From positions 1 to 37,860 of the forward strand of contig NZ_JADEWO010000057.1 of the NCBI RefSeq assembly GCF_015207605.1: a DNA stretch of 37,860 nucleotides, written 5' to 3'. The DNA comes from Oculatella sp. LEGE 06141 (lineage in GTDB: Bacteria > Cyanobacteriota > Cyanobacteriia > Elainellales > Elainellaceae). Below, in pieces: positions 26,484 to 34,882 of the stretch. Made by a program: the position numbers and the translations under genes. Numbering within the stretch: the first letter of the stretch is position 1; each line of letters starts with the position of its first letter. The notes under the pieces were generated by a model. It worked only from the letters and a program-made list of their open reading frames with translations. It was not told where the DNA came from and ran no database searches.

Positions 26484-27455
26484 ATGGCACCCGGAATGAT
26501 GGTTCAAGGTAAATGGACAACCCAGCGGAATGAACATGATCAAAGCGGTCGGTTCAAGGCGATCCCGACCACGTTTCGCGATCGCGTCACCGCCGATGGA
26601 TCGAGCGGATTCAAGGCCGAAGCCGGACGCTATCACCTCTATGTGTCTCTGGCGTGTCCGTGGGCGCATCGCACTTTAATTATGCGAGAACTGAAGGGAT
26701 TGAATGATGCCATCTCTGTTTCGATTGTTGATCCGGTGATGAGCGACAAGGGCTGGATGTTTTCGGCAGCACCGGGAGTCATTGCCGACTCGGTGAATCA
26801 CGCTCACTATTTACAAGAGATTTATCTGAAAGCGACTCCTAACTATACCGGGCGAGTGACGGTTCCGGTGTTGTGGGACAAACAAACTCAAATCATTGTC
26901 AATAATGAATCTCGCGAAATTGTGCGGATGTTGGATGTGGAGTTTGCTCCATTGGCCACCCAAAAAATAGACCTGTACCCAGTCAGCCTTCAACAGAAGA
27001 TTGATGAGGCGATCGATGCAATGTACCTGCCCATCAATGTAGGTGTATATCGCTCTGGTTTTGCGATATCGCAAGCTGCTTACGAAGATGCCGTCACCGA
27101 ATTGTTTGAGGGGTTAGATCGTTGGGAAACTGTTCTAAGCCAGCAGCGCTATGTATGTGGCAATCAACTCACCGAAGCGGATATTGGTATGTTTGTAACG
27201 CTATATCGCTTCGACTCAGTGTATCACGGTCACTTTAAGTGCAATCTGCGGCGAATTCTCGATTATCCTAACCTCTGGAATTATCTAAAAGATCTGTATC
27301 AGCGTCCTGAGTTCAAAGCAACGTGCAATCTAGACCATATCAAGCGCGGCTATCACATGAGTATGACTGAAATTAATCCCACCCGAATTGTGCCCAAAGG
27401 CCCCGTTCTCAACTTTGATGAACCGCACGATCGCGATCGCTTTGGCAACGCTTAG
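26484..27455 (+). CDS. Glutathionyl-hydroquinone reductase (Xi-class glutathione S-transferase)
   Basis: The 323-residue protein has the Xi-class pattern: YVSLACPWAHRTLIMRELKG with catalytic cysteine C58 in CPWAHR, FAPLATQKIDLYP, then ADIGMFVTLYRFDSVYHGHFKCN and NLDHIKRGYHMSM at the end. It reduces glutathionylated hydroquinones to free hydroquinones. ATG 26484 is strongly supported by AGGAG at 26473-26477, six bases away; an in-frame ATG at 26352 would add 44 non-conserved residues. It follows the aromatic hydroxylase by 278 bases, so the two may have separate promoters but one theme. Confidence 0.92.
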   Translation: MAPGMMVQGKWTTQRNEHDQSGRFKAIPTTFRDRVTADGSSGFKAEAGRYHLYVSLACPWAHRTLIMRELKGLNDAISVSIVDPVMSDKGWMFSAAPGVIADSVNHAHYLQEIYLKATPNYTGRVTVPVLWDKQTQIIVNNESREIVRMLDVEFAPLATQKIDLYPVSLQQKIDEAIDAMYLPINVGVYRSGFAISQAAYEDAVTELFEGLDRWETVLSQQRYVCGNQLTEADIGMFVTLYRFDSVYHGHFKCNLRRILDYPNLWNYLKDLYQRPEFKATCNLDHIKRGYHMSMTEINPTRIVPKGPVLNFDEPHDRDRFGNA

Positions 27456-27517
27456 TGGCGTTAATTGTGGTCTTAATTGTGATCATTGAAAGTAATTTGA
27501 GCAGCAGCGAATTTCTC

Positions 27518-27549
27518 TTGTAGGGGCAATTTTGGGGTTGCCCCTACAA
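27518..27549. terminator. Perfect 12-bp hairpin between convergent genes
   Basis: TTGTAGGGGCAA (27518-27529) and TTGCCCCTACAA (27538-27549) enclose an 8-base loop. It lies between the reductase stop at 27455 and the EamA stop at 27574. The GTAGGGGC arm also resembles the ends of the 29918-30039 repeat, so this could be a related palindromic repeat used as terminator. Confidence 0.6.
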
Positions 27550-27573
27550 AGTGTTCAGCCTCTTCTACACCCC

Positions 27574-28524
27574 TTAACGGTTAGGTTCATGGTGGCCAAA
27601 CAGAGTAATGCCCATAGCGGCGATCGTCACCAGTGCAATGGCTGCCAATGTTCGGATGCTTAATTGCTCCCCTAATACAAGAAAGCCTACCAAGGCTGCG
27701 ATCGCGGGTTCAATGCTGATCAATACGCCAAAAATTCGAGGTGGTAACGACTTCAACGCTTTGAAATCAAGGGAGTAAGGCACTACTACATCAAACAGAG
27801 CAACAACAATGCCAATAGCACAAATAGAGGGCTTCAATAAAGCAATCCCACCTTGATGAATCCCCATTGGTAGAAGTAAAATAGCTGCAATTGTCATGGC
27901 TAAGGCCAACCCTGCACCACCTGGAAAGGCTCGACCAACTGCATTAGACATCAGAATGTGAATGGCCCAACATCCGCCAGACAGTAGCGCAAATGCAATG
28001 CCAACGGCGCTAAGAGGCGCACCACTGATGGGAGCCAGTAAAATGAGGCCAATAGCTGCCAGAGTAATCCAAATGGCATCTAACCACTGGCGAGAACCCA
28101 GCACAGCAACGCCCAACGGCCCAACAAATTCCACCGCAGAAGCAATGCCAAGCGGCACTCGGTCAACCGCTTCAAAGAAGGCAACACTCATGCCTGCGAT
28201 CGTCAGCCCAAACAACGAAATCAGAATGTAATCCTCATAGCGATGATGGCGAAGCTGTGGCCGCCAAATCAGCAGTAGTAAAATAGCGCCCACTCCGGTT
28301 TTGAGGAAGGTTGCACCCAAGGGGCCGAGAACATCAAACAAGTCTTTGGCGATCGCCACTCCTAATTGGGCTGCAAAGCTTGATAACAAGATCAGACTAC
28401 TTGGCGGCACACCTCCGGTCAGCGCTTTAAAGTGTTTGGTTCCATGTAACAGAAAAGCGGTTAACGATGAAAGACGAGCTTGCAATGGCTGGCTTTGCCT
28501 ACCACTGGAAAGGATAGATTGCAT
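27574..28524 (-). CDS. EamA family inner-membrane exporter (DMT superfamily, RhtA-like)
   Basis: A 316-residue protein with about ten hydrophobic segments and two EamA repeats, the second ending in FGVLISIEPAIAALVGFLVLGEQL, the typical EamA signature. RhtA-type members export amino acids and small metabolites from the cytoplasm. ATG 28524 is used; an in-frame GTG at 28560 adds 12 residues. It is convergent with the hydroquinone reductase gene, so a role in expelling the product of that locus is possible but only inferred from position. Confidence 0.87.
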   Translation of the reverse strand: MQSILSSGRQSQPLQARLSSLTAFLLHGTKHFKALTGGVPPSSLILLSSFAAQLGVAIAKDLFDVLGPLGATFLKTGVGAILLLLIWRPQLRHHRYEDYILISLFGLTIAGMSVAFFEAVDRVPLGIASAVEFVGPLGVAVLGSRQWLDAIWITLAAIGLILLAPISGAPLSAVGIAFALLSGGCWAIHILMSNAVGRAFPGGAGLALAMTIAAILLLPMGIHQGGIALLKPSICAIGIVVALFDVVVPYSLDFKALKSLPPRIFGVLISIEPAIAALVGFLVLGEQLSIRTLAAIALVTIAAMGITLFGHHEPNR

Positions 28525-28691
28525 GACTGTCTCAATTTGAAATGCTCTCGAAAATAGCACAACAGCATTGAGTCATGCTGCTCATTTCAAGCAATTGGGC
28601 TGAAAGCGCCACCGTTCTACATGGATTGACAACACTCTGTGGATTGAGCACGGGCAAACTCACATAAAATTAACCAGGCTCATTGGCTCGA

Positions 28692-28719
28692 CCGTTCCGC
28701 GTAGGAGTGCAACGAACGG
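28692..28719. repeat. Small hairpin repeat beside the IS remnant
   Basis: CCGTTC (28692-28697) and GAACGG (28714-28719) bound a segment containing CGCGTAGGAGTGCAAC. Short elements of this kind are common in cyanobacterial intergenic DNA, but only one copy is visible here. Confidence 0.35.
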
Positions 28720-28741
28720 GCTGGGAGCGGACGGCAGTGGG

Positions 28742-29862
28742 TTAAGTATTACAGTTGTATTTATGTAGATGAGGCAAGAACCGCTTTTTATAGTGGAAGA
28801 AACGAGCACTCGCTTGATGCGATCGTCTCCAAAGCGACCAATGCAAAATTTGCTCTATGGTTTCAAATACCGGAAACAAAAGCTTCCAAAGGAGCTTTTG
28901 CAGTTCTGGAAGGCTCAAGGGGACAATAACCCCCGTGCTGCTTTGAAGGCAGCCATACTGCTGAGGAACCTCTCGCTGCTGTTGAATTTTTTTGGGGCAC
29001 TGGTAGGGGTTCAATCTGATGACGCAACACAGTGAGAAAAGCTTGAGCCGCCCTGACTAAATTCATATGCCGATGCCACCCTTGCCAAGACCGCACTTCG
29101 TATTCGCTGAGTCCCAGTTGGTCTTTGGCAACGGTAAAACATTCTTCAATCCGCCATCGTTGACCTGCCACCCAAACCATTTCTTCGAGGGTTGTCTGAG
29201 CTGGTGCATACACCTGATAGTAGGTGATGGAGTGAGGACATCCGGTTTCTTTAGATTGCGACGAAACAACAACCAACGGCTAAATCCTTTTTCTTTAGCA
29301 GAGTTGACTTCAATCCATGCCCAATCGTAAAGCCGCTCTCCCTTGGTGCCATAACCACAACTGAGTCTTTGCCATTGTTGAGCTTGAAGTGATTGCGCTA
29401 AAACTTTTGCGCGATATTCTTGATAACCAATAAAAACAGAATGTTGACTATTAACGGTCAACAAATAAGGTCGTTGATGTTGTTGTTCTAACCACCACCA
29501 AAACTTGCCGTCGTTACCATACACTTCATCTGCAACCACCCAACCAGGACGCAGTCCTGACTCAAAGGCAGATTGCAGCATTTGTCTGGCGAGTTGAGGT
29601 TTGGTGGCAAAATTGACGGTATTGGGAACGCCTGCCTTTCGCCGTTTGCTGTCATCTCTTGCCCGGGACTGCGGTAAGTACAAACGTCGATTGATCAGGG
29701 TCTGCCCAGCAGGACACACATAGGCAAGAAATACACCCACTTGGCAGTTTTCTAATCGTCCGGTCAAGCCGCAATACGCACCTGCACCCCAACAGAATGA
29801 TCTCCTTGTTTAATAAACCCTGTTTCATCAACTGCCAGAATGAAACCAACATGACTTAAAAC
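28742..29862 (-). pseudogene. IS701 family DDE transposase, truncated and frameshifted
   Basis: Read on the minus strand, pieces of one transposase appear in successive frames. First AVDETGFIKQGDHSVGVQ, with the first catalytic Asp, near 29860-29790. Then a frame from about 29767 with WVVADEVYGND (second Asp), RPYLLTVNSQHSV and WAWIEVN. Then a frame with RWRIEECFTVAKDQLGLSEY (catalytic Glu), about 29276-28990. Finally a frame with LPLSLPELQKLLW, HWSLWRRSHQ and FFHYKKR. At least three frameshifts and loss of the region before the first Asp are needed. The last frame runs through the left inverted repeat to a stop in flanking DNA. Confidence 0.85.
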
Positions 29863-29905
29863 GCATCAGATGTAGCACTAGTCTACTTATCTACAACTGT
29901 AAGAC
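28746..29905 (-). mobile_element. Decayed IS701-type insertion sequence with terminal inverted repeats
   Basis: The left end reads GTATTACAGTTGTA (28746-28759) and the right end, complemented, reads GTCTTACAGTTGTA (29905-29892); 13 of 14 match, and a further TAGA follows 6 bases inside both ends. TAA flanks both ends (28743-28745 and 29906-29908) and may be part of a short target duplication. The 1160-base body encodes a transposase broken in several frames and lacking its N-terminus, so it is immobile. Confidence 0.72.
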
Positions 29906-29917
29906 TAAGAGAATGCT

Positions 29918-30039
29918 TAAAAGTCTAATTTGTAGCCCGACATCCGTAGGGGCGCAGCATACCCTTCGGGAAGCAATCTACAGGCAGTACTTCTGGGTCT
30001 ATTTCAAGGGCTATTTGCCGAATGCTACGCCCTTACAGG
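29918..30039. repeat. Interspersed repeat, copy B (MITE-like)
   Basis: It matches 17722-17834 and has clearer ends: CCGTAGGGGCGCAGCAT (29944-29960) is an imperfect inverted repeat of ATGCTACGCCCTTACAGG (30022-30039). It abuts the right end of the IS remnant. A 64-codon frame across it is not a gene. The pattern fits a short non-coding mobile repeat of MITE type. Confidence 0.65.
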
Positions 30040-30423
30040 AGACATTTGATACTGCTCAAACAACCTTGAAGCAGCAGGTGAAGAGAGAAAGCATTACCAG
30101 TGGTTGAAGCGCCTAGTCTGGATGGGACTTACAGCCATTTTCGTTTGCATTCACCGCACCCCACACCGATCTTGGCGAGACTGTGGCTTGCTCGATTGAG
30201 AACTGCTGTAAGGAGCCGCTTTATCTTCTGCGATCCTAATCTGCATCCCTGGGAACACTGTCTAAGCAGCTTGCCGGAATTCAAAACTTCACCTTCAGTT
30301 ATTTCTATAGGGGATGGTGGCGATCGCTACATCACAGAAATTGAAATAACGACCGTGATATATCTTGAATCCAACAAGCCTCACTCAGTCAAGGGATTCT
30401 CTTTAGAGTGGATAGCCAGTCCC
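30040..30423. other. Intergenic region upstream of the hybrid kinase
   Basis: The kinase frame is open back to GTG 30100, but these 108 codons show no domain and directly precede the hydrophobic sensor, so they are probably leader DNA. TATATC at 30359-30364 is a possible -10 box. Some sequence may be remnant from the neighbouring transposon scar. Confidence 0.4.
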
Positions 30424-33400
30424 ATGATCGATTCAACAACAGCTTTTCTCACTGCCACCTCTTCGGTTTCATCCGATCATCATGACTTCTGGATAACAGG
30501 GTTTCCAGGGCTGAACATCATGGCAGATGGGCTACTCGCTCTGGCTTGCTACACCGTTTCTGTAGCGCTCCTATGGGTTCAGCAACACAATTCGTCCCTT
30601 AAACGGGTACTGCTGTTGTGTGCCGCGTTCACCATTGCCTGTGGCACTTCCTATCTAATACAGGTTTGGGCAGTATGGTACCCACTTCACTGGATAATCG
30701 ACGGAATTAAGGGAATGGTTGCGATCGCTTCTCTAGTTGTAGCGATTGAGATAGTGCTGCGGATCTACAAACGTAACTCTGTAGAACCAGCCTTAAGCGA
30801 CAGTAGGGAACAGCTCAGATTAGCAATGGATTTAACTGGAATTGGCAGTTGGGACTGGCTAATTCCCACAGGTGAGTTGATCTGGAACGATAACTACTTT
30901 CGACTGATGGGATTGGTGCCCGGTGAAGCAGAAGCAACCTCCGATACCTGGATACAGCGAATTTATCCGGATGATCTTGAGCGGTTTCAAACGACTGTCA
31001 AACTTGGATTGCAAACCCGCACTCCTATTGAGCATGAGTATCGAGTCGTTTATCCAGATGGCAGCATTCACTGGCGCTTGAGCAGAGGTCAAGGAATCTA
31101 CAACGAGTCCGGTCAACCTGTGCGAATGGTTGGAATTATCATGAGCATTGATAAACGCAAACAGGCAGAAGCGGCGTTGCAGCAGCGAGAACAAGAGTTT
31201 CGAGCGCTGGTTGAAAATGCACCTGATATTATCATGCGGCTCGATCGAGACTGCCGCTATCTCTACATCAATCCCACCATTGAACGACACGCCGGGATTC
31301 CTCCATCTGCTTTTGTTGGCAAAACTATTCAGGAATTGGGGGCAACCGAAGCCTTACTGCACCTCTGGCAAACCACGATTGAGCAGGTGTTTGAAACGGG
31401 TCAAGAGCAACGCATTGAATTTGAGTCTGCAACGATCGCTGGGTTAACTCACTATGCATCTCGGGTTGTGCCGGAATTTGCGAGTGATGGCTCGGTGCAA
31501 TCCGTGCTGGCGATCGCCCGTGACATTAGCGATTATGTGCGGACGCTGCGCGAACGAGAACAGGTTGAGGCAGCTCTTCGTCAACGGGAAGCCCAACTGC
31601 AAGCCGTAACCGACAATATTCCTGGTGCAGTCTATACTTACGTTTTGCATCCCGATCGCTCGTCTCGGTTTGAATACATTAGCGATGGCTGCTATGAAGT
31701 GTTTGGCGTTGAAGCCAACCGAATTATGGCAGATGCTCAAACGGTGGAAGCAAACTTTCATCCAGATGATCAGCAGGAGTATTGGCAAAGAGCGATCGCC
31801 TGTATGGAAACGATGTCACCATTTTTCTACGAATGGCGGCATGTTCGACCGTCTGGAGAGGTTGTATGGATCGGTGCCAGGTCTCGTCCAGAACGCCGGG
31901 AAGATGGCAGTGTTGTCTGGCAGGGTGTTGTGCTTGATATCACTAACCGCAAACAGGCCGAAGCCGCACTGAATACCCAACGAGCATTTCTGCGCCAGGT
32001 GATTGATGTGGTTCCCAATATTATCTGTGCCAAGGACGAAGAAGGGCGTATTTTAATCGTCAACCAGGCTGGTGCAGCCATGCATGGAACAACGGTGGAT
32101 GCAATGGTTGGCAGACAGGAAATCGACTTTAACCCCAATGTCACCGCTGAACAGCAGGCACAATTTTTGCTCACGAATCGAGAGGTAATGCAAACTCGCC
32201 AATCTCAAAAAATCTCGGCTCAACCTATTCTCGATAGAAATGGCAACGTTCACTGGTATCAAACTGTAATCAGCCCCCTAACTACCGTAGACGGGCAGGT
32301 GAGAGGCATTGTGGGTGCAATGACGGATATCACCGACCTCAAGCAAATTGAACAAGCGCTACAACAGGCTAAGGAAGCCGCAGAGTCGGCTAACCTTGCT
32401 AAGAGTATTTTCCTGGCTAACATGAGCCACGAATTGCGGACACCGCTCAACGTGGTTTTAGGCTTTACTCAAGCGATGAGTCGCGATCCAGATTTGTCGG
32501 CACACCATCGAGAAAGTCTGCAAATTGTCCATCGTAGCGGCGACCACTTATTAGGGTTAATTAATGACGTGCTGGATCTATCCAAGATTGAGGCCGGACG
32601 GCTTACCCTGGATGAAACCAGCTTCGATTTAATTGATTTGCTGCGATCGCTAGAAAACATGTTTCGTCAACGGGCTGAGGCCAAAGGGTTACAGCTTTTC
32701 CTCTCTATTGAGCCAGCAGTTCCGCACTACATTACAACAGACTCTAAAAAGCTGCGGCAAATTCTGATCAATTTAATAGGTAACGCCATCAAATTTACAG
32801 AGCAAGGTCGTGTAACGCTGTGCGTTAAGGCAAAGCAGGATGCTCCCCATATCCTGAGCTTTGAAGTAACCGATACAGGTGTTGGCATTGCCGCTGATGA
32901 GTTAAACGTCATCTTTGATGCGTTTGTGCAAACTCAATCCAGTAGAGTGTTTCAGCAGGGAACTGGACTTGGGCTAACTATCAGCCAGCGATTGGTTCGG
33001 CTAATGGGAGGCGACCTGAGCGTTTGCAGTGAACTGGAGAACGGCTGTACGTTTTCGTTTACCGTTCCCGTCTGCATCGCCGAATCCACGGATGGGGCGA
33101 TCGACTCCCGTCCTCGTCAGGTCGTACAACTGGCTCCCGAACAACCGCCCTACCGCATCCTGGTGGTTGATGATCAGCCTGAACATCGTCAACTGCTGAT
33201 GACACTGCTGACCCGGTTGGGGTTAGAGGTACAGGAAGCCGTCAATGGACAGGAAGCTGTAACCCTATGGCAACAGTGGCAGCCTCATCTGATCTGGATG
33301 GACATCCGGATGCCTGTGTTAAATGGATATCAGGCCGTTCAGCAGATTCGGGCTTGTCCGGCAGGACAGTCAACGGTGATTATTGCCCTAACAGCTCAAG

Positions 33401-33792
33401 CCTCTATGAACGATCGCTCTCTGGCTCTCTTGTCCGGGTGCAATGATTGTGTCATCAAGCCGTTTCAGGAGGATGTATTATTGAGCAAAATGGCAGACCA
33501 CTTAGGGTTGAAATATCTCTACGTCGATGAGGAGCAATCGGCAACTGGAGTTTCTTCAAATCGCTCAGCATCGCTTCATTCTGTCGATCTAACCGTGATG
33601 CCATCCCTGTGGATTGCTGATCTGCGGCAGGCGGCTCGCCTGTGCGACGACAGTGCCATTGAGCAGCTCATCCAACAGATTTCACCAGAACAGGTTTCTT
33701 TAGTTAACGGTTTACGTCAGCTCGTTCAAACTTACGAATTTGCTCAAATTATTAGTTTGACAGAATTAGAATCAACTAATGTCAGCATTTGA
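30424..33792 (+). CDS. Hybrid histidine kinase: degenerate ethylene-receptor-like sensor, four PAS, HisKA, HATPase, REC
   Basis: A 1122-residue membrane sensor. Residues about 30-115 hold three hydrophobic helices that align with the ethylene-receptor sensor: MADGLLALACYTV with D35, then ACGTSYLIQVW with C73. Positions equivalent to ETR1 Tyr32 and His69 are C42 and Y77. Four PAS/PAC units follow (starting near GIGSWDW, VENAPDIIMRLD, VTDNIPGAVYTY and VIDVVPNIICAKD). Then come the HisKA box NMSHELRTPLN, ATPase motifs NLIGNAIKFT, DTGVGI and GTGLGL, and a REC domain (LVVDDQPEH, WMDIRMP, KPF). The C-terminus has an approximately 90-residue tail without a clear phosphotransfer motif. ATG 30424 is favoured over GTG 30100. 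Its last 14 bases overlap the next gene. Confidence 0.88.
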   Translation: MIDSTTAFLTATSSVSSDHHDFWITGFPGLNIMADGLLALACYTVSVALLWVQQHNSSLKRVLLLCAAFTIACGTSYLIQVWAVWYPLHWIIDGIKGMVAIASLVVAIEIVLRIYKRNSVEPALSDSREQLRLAMDLTGIGSWDWLIPTGELIWNDNYFRLMGLVPGEAEATSDTWIQRIYPDDLERFQTTVKLGLQTRTPIEHEYRVVYPDGSIHWRLSRGQGIYNESGQPVRMVGIIMSIDKRKQAEAALQQREQEFRALVENAPDIIMRLDRDCRYLYINPTIERHAGIPPSAFVGKTIQELGATEALLHLWQTTIEQVFETGQEQRIEFESATIAGLTHYASRVVPEFASDGSVQSVLAIARDISDYVRTLREREQVEAALRQREAQLQAVTDNIPGAVYTYVLHPDRSSRFEYISDGCYEVFGVEANRIMADAQTVEANFHPDDQQEYWQRAIACMETMSPFFYEWRHVRPSGEVVWIGARSRPERREDGSVVWQGVVLDITNRKQAEAALNTQRAFLRQVIDVVPNIICAKDEEGRILIVNQAGAAMHGTTVDAMVGRQEIDFNPNVTAEQQAQFLLTNREVMQTRQSQKISAQPILDRNGNVHWYQTVISPLTTVDGQVRGIVGAMTDITDLKQIEQALQQAKEAAESANLAKSIFLANMSHELRTPLNVVLGFTQAMSRDPDLSAHHRESLQIVHRSGDHLLGLINDVLDLSKIEAGRLTLDETSFDLIDLLRSLENMFRQRAEAKGLQLFLSIEPAVPHYITTDSKKLRQILINLIGNAIKFTEQGRVTLCVKAKQDAPHILSFEVTDTGVGIAADELNVIFDAFVQTQSSRVFQQGTGLGLTISQRLVRLMGGDLSVCSELENGCTFSFTVPVCIAESTDGAIDSRPRQVVQLAPEQPPYRILVVDDQPEHRQLLMTLLTRLGLEVQEAVNGQEAVTLWQQWQPHLIWMDIRMPVLNGYQAVQQIRACPAGQSTVIIALTAQASMNDRSLALLSGCNDCVIKPFQEDVLLSKMADHLGLKYLYVDEEQSATGVSSNRSASLHSVDLTVMPSLWIADLRQAARLCDDSAIEQLIQQISPEQVSLVNGLRQLVQTYEFAQIISLTELESTNVSI

Positions 33793-34840
33793 AGAAAACA
33801 TCAGGGACTCCGATACTGCTAACCTTGACGTAAAACACGCCAACCTGCTGGTTGTGGATGATCATTTGGACAGTTTGCGATCGCTGTCACAATTACTAGA
33901 CCAGGCGGGCTATCGCATCAGAAAAGCCACCAGTGGCAAAATGGCGCTAGAAACTATTCAGGTCGAGTTGCCAGACCTGATCTTGCTGGACGTACAAATG
34001 CCTCAGCTCAACGGATACCAGGTCTGTGAACAACTCAAAGCCAATGCCAACACTTGCACCATCCCCGTCATTTTCTTGAGCGCCCTTCACCATACAGAGG
34101 ACAAGGTCAAAGCATTTGCGGTCGGTGGTGCAGATTATGTGACGAAACCCTTTCAGGCAGAAGAAATACTGGCTCGCGTTCGTCATCAAATTACCATCCT
34201 ACGCCAGCAGCAACAGCTCACCGCTCAGAATCGGCAGTTGCAACGGGAAATTCAGCAGCGTCAGCAAGTGGAATTGATCCTTCAGCAGACTAACTTAGAG
34301 CTACAACAACTGGTTAATTTAGATGGACTCACGCAAGTTGCTAACCGTCGCTGTTTTGACGAGTACCTTGATCAAGAATGGCGACGGCTGAGGCGAGAGC
34401 AACAGCCCCTATCGTTAATTTTGTGCGATATTGATTACTTCAAACCCTACAACGATCGCTATGGACATCTGGCGGGTGATGTTTGTTTGCAGCAAGTCGT
34501 GTGGGCGATCGCTCAAGTGGTAAAACGGCCTGCTGATTTGGTTGCCCGTTATGGTGGAGAAGAATTTGCCGTCATCTTACCCAATACAGATGAACGGGGT
34601 GCGCTGACGATCGCTCAGGCGGTTCAGGTTGCCATTCAACACTTACACATTCCCCATGCCGACTCAACCGTTGCCGATTACATTACCCTCTCGGTAGGAG
34701 TAGCGTGTCTGGTGCCAACCCTCAACGCTTCCTCAGAGATCCTGATCGCCGCCGCCGATGTCGCACTCTATCAAGCCAAGCAGCAGGGGCGTAACTGTTA
34801 CTGTGTTCACTCGCCCAACAGCACACCATTGACGAACTAA
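33779..34840 (+). CDS. Response regulator diguanylate cyclase (REC-GGDEF)
   Basis: A 353-residue regulator that makes the second messenger c-di-GMP. The REC domain (about 20-140) has LLVVDDH, phospho-acceptor LLDVQMPQ, FLSA and TKPFQ. A glutamine-rich coiled coil (about 140-180) joins it to the GGDEF domain (about 182-345). The active site is GGEEF (259-263), an accepted variant, and R250-P-A-D253, five residues before it, is a complete product-inhibition site (RxxD). ATG 33779 overlaps the end of the hybrid kinase by 14 bases, indicating co-transcription and translational coupling, so that kinase is the likely phosphate donor. Confidence 0.93.
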   Translation: MSAFEENIRDSDTANLDVKHANLLVVDDHLDSLRSLSQLLDQAGYRIRKATSGKMALETIQVELPDLILLDVQMPQLNGYQVCEQLKANANTCTIPVIFLSALHHTEDKVKAFAVGGADYVTKPFQAEEILARVRHQITILRQQQQLTAQNRQLQREIQQRQQVELILQQTNLELQQLVNLDGLTQVANRRCFDEYLDQEWRRLRREQQPLSLILCDIDYFKPYNDRYGHLAGDVCLQQVVWAIAQVVKRPADLVARYGGEEFAVILPNTDERGALTIAQAVQVAIQHLHIPHADSTVADYITLSVGVACLVPTLNASSEILIAAADVALYQAKQQGRNCYCVHSPNSTPLTN

Positions 34841-34882
34841 ATGGGTTGAACTAGACAAATGGCTTGAACTAACAAATAGTGA

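Noticed and set aside
29913-30107. 64-codon plus-strand frame after the IS remnant
   Set aside because: It consists almost entirely of the interspersed repeat shared with 17722-17834.
30100-30423. N-terminal extension of the hybrid kinase from GTG 30100
   Set aside because: 108 codons without domain, signal or conserved look; the sensor helices begin shortly after ATG 30424.
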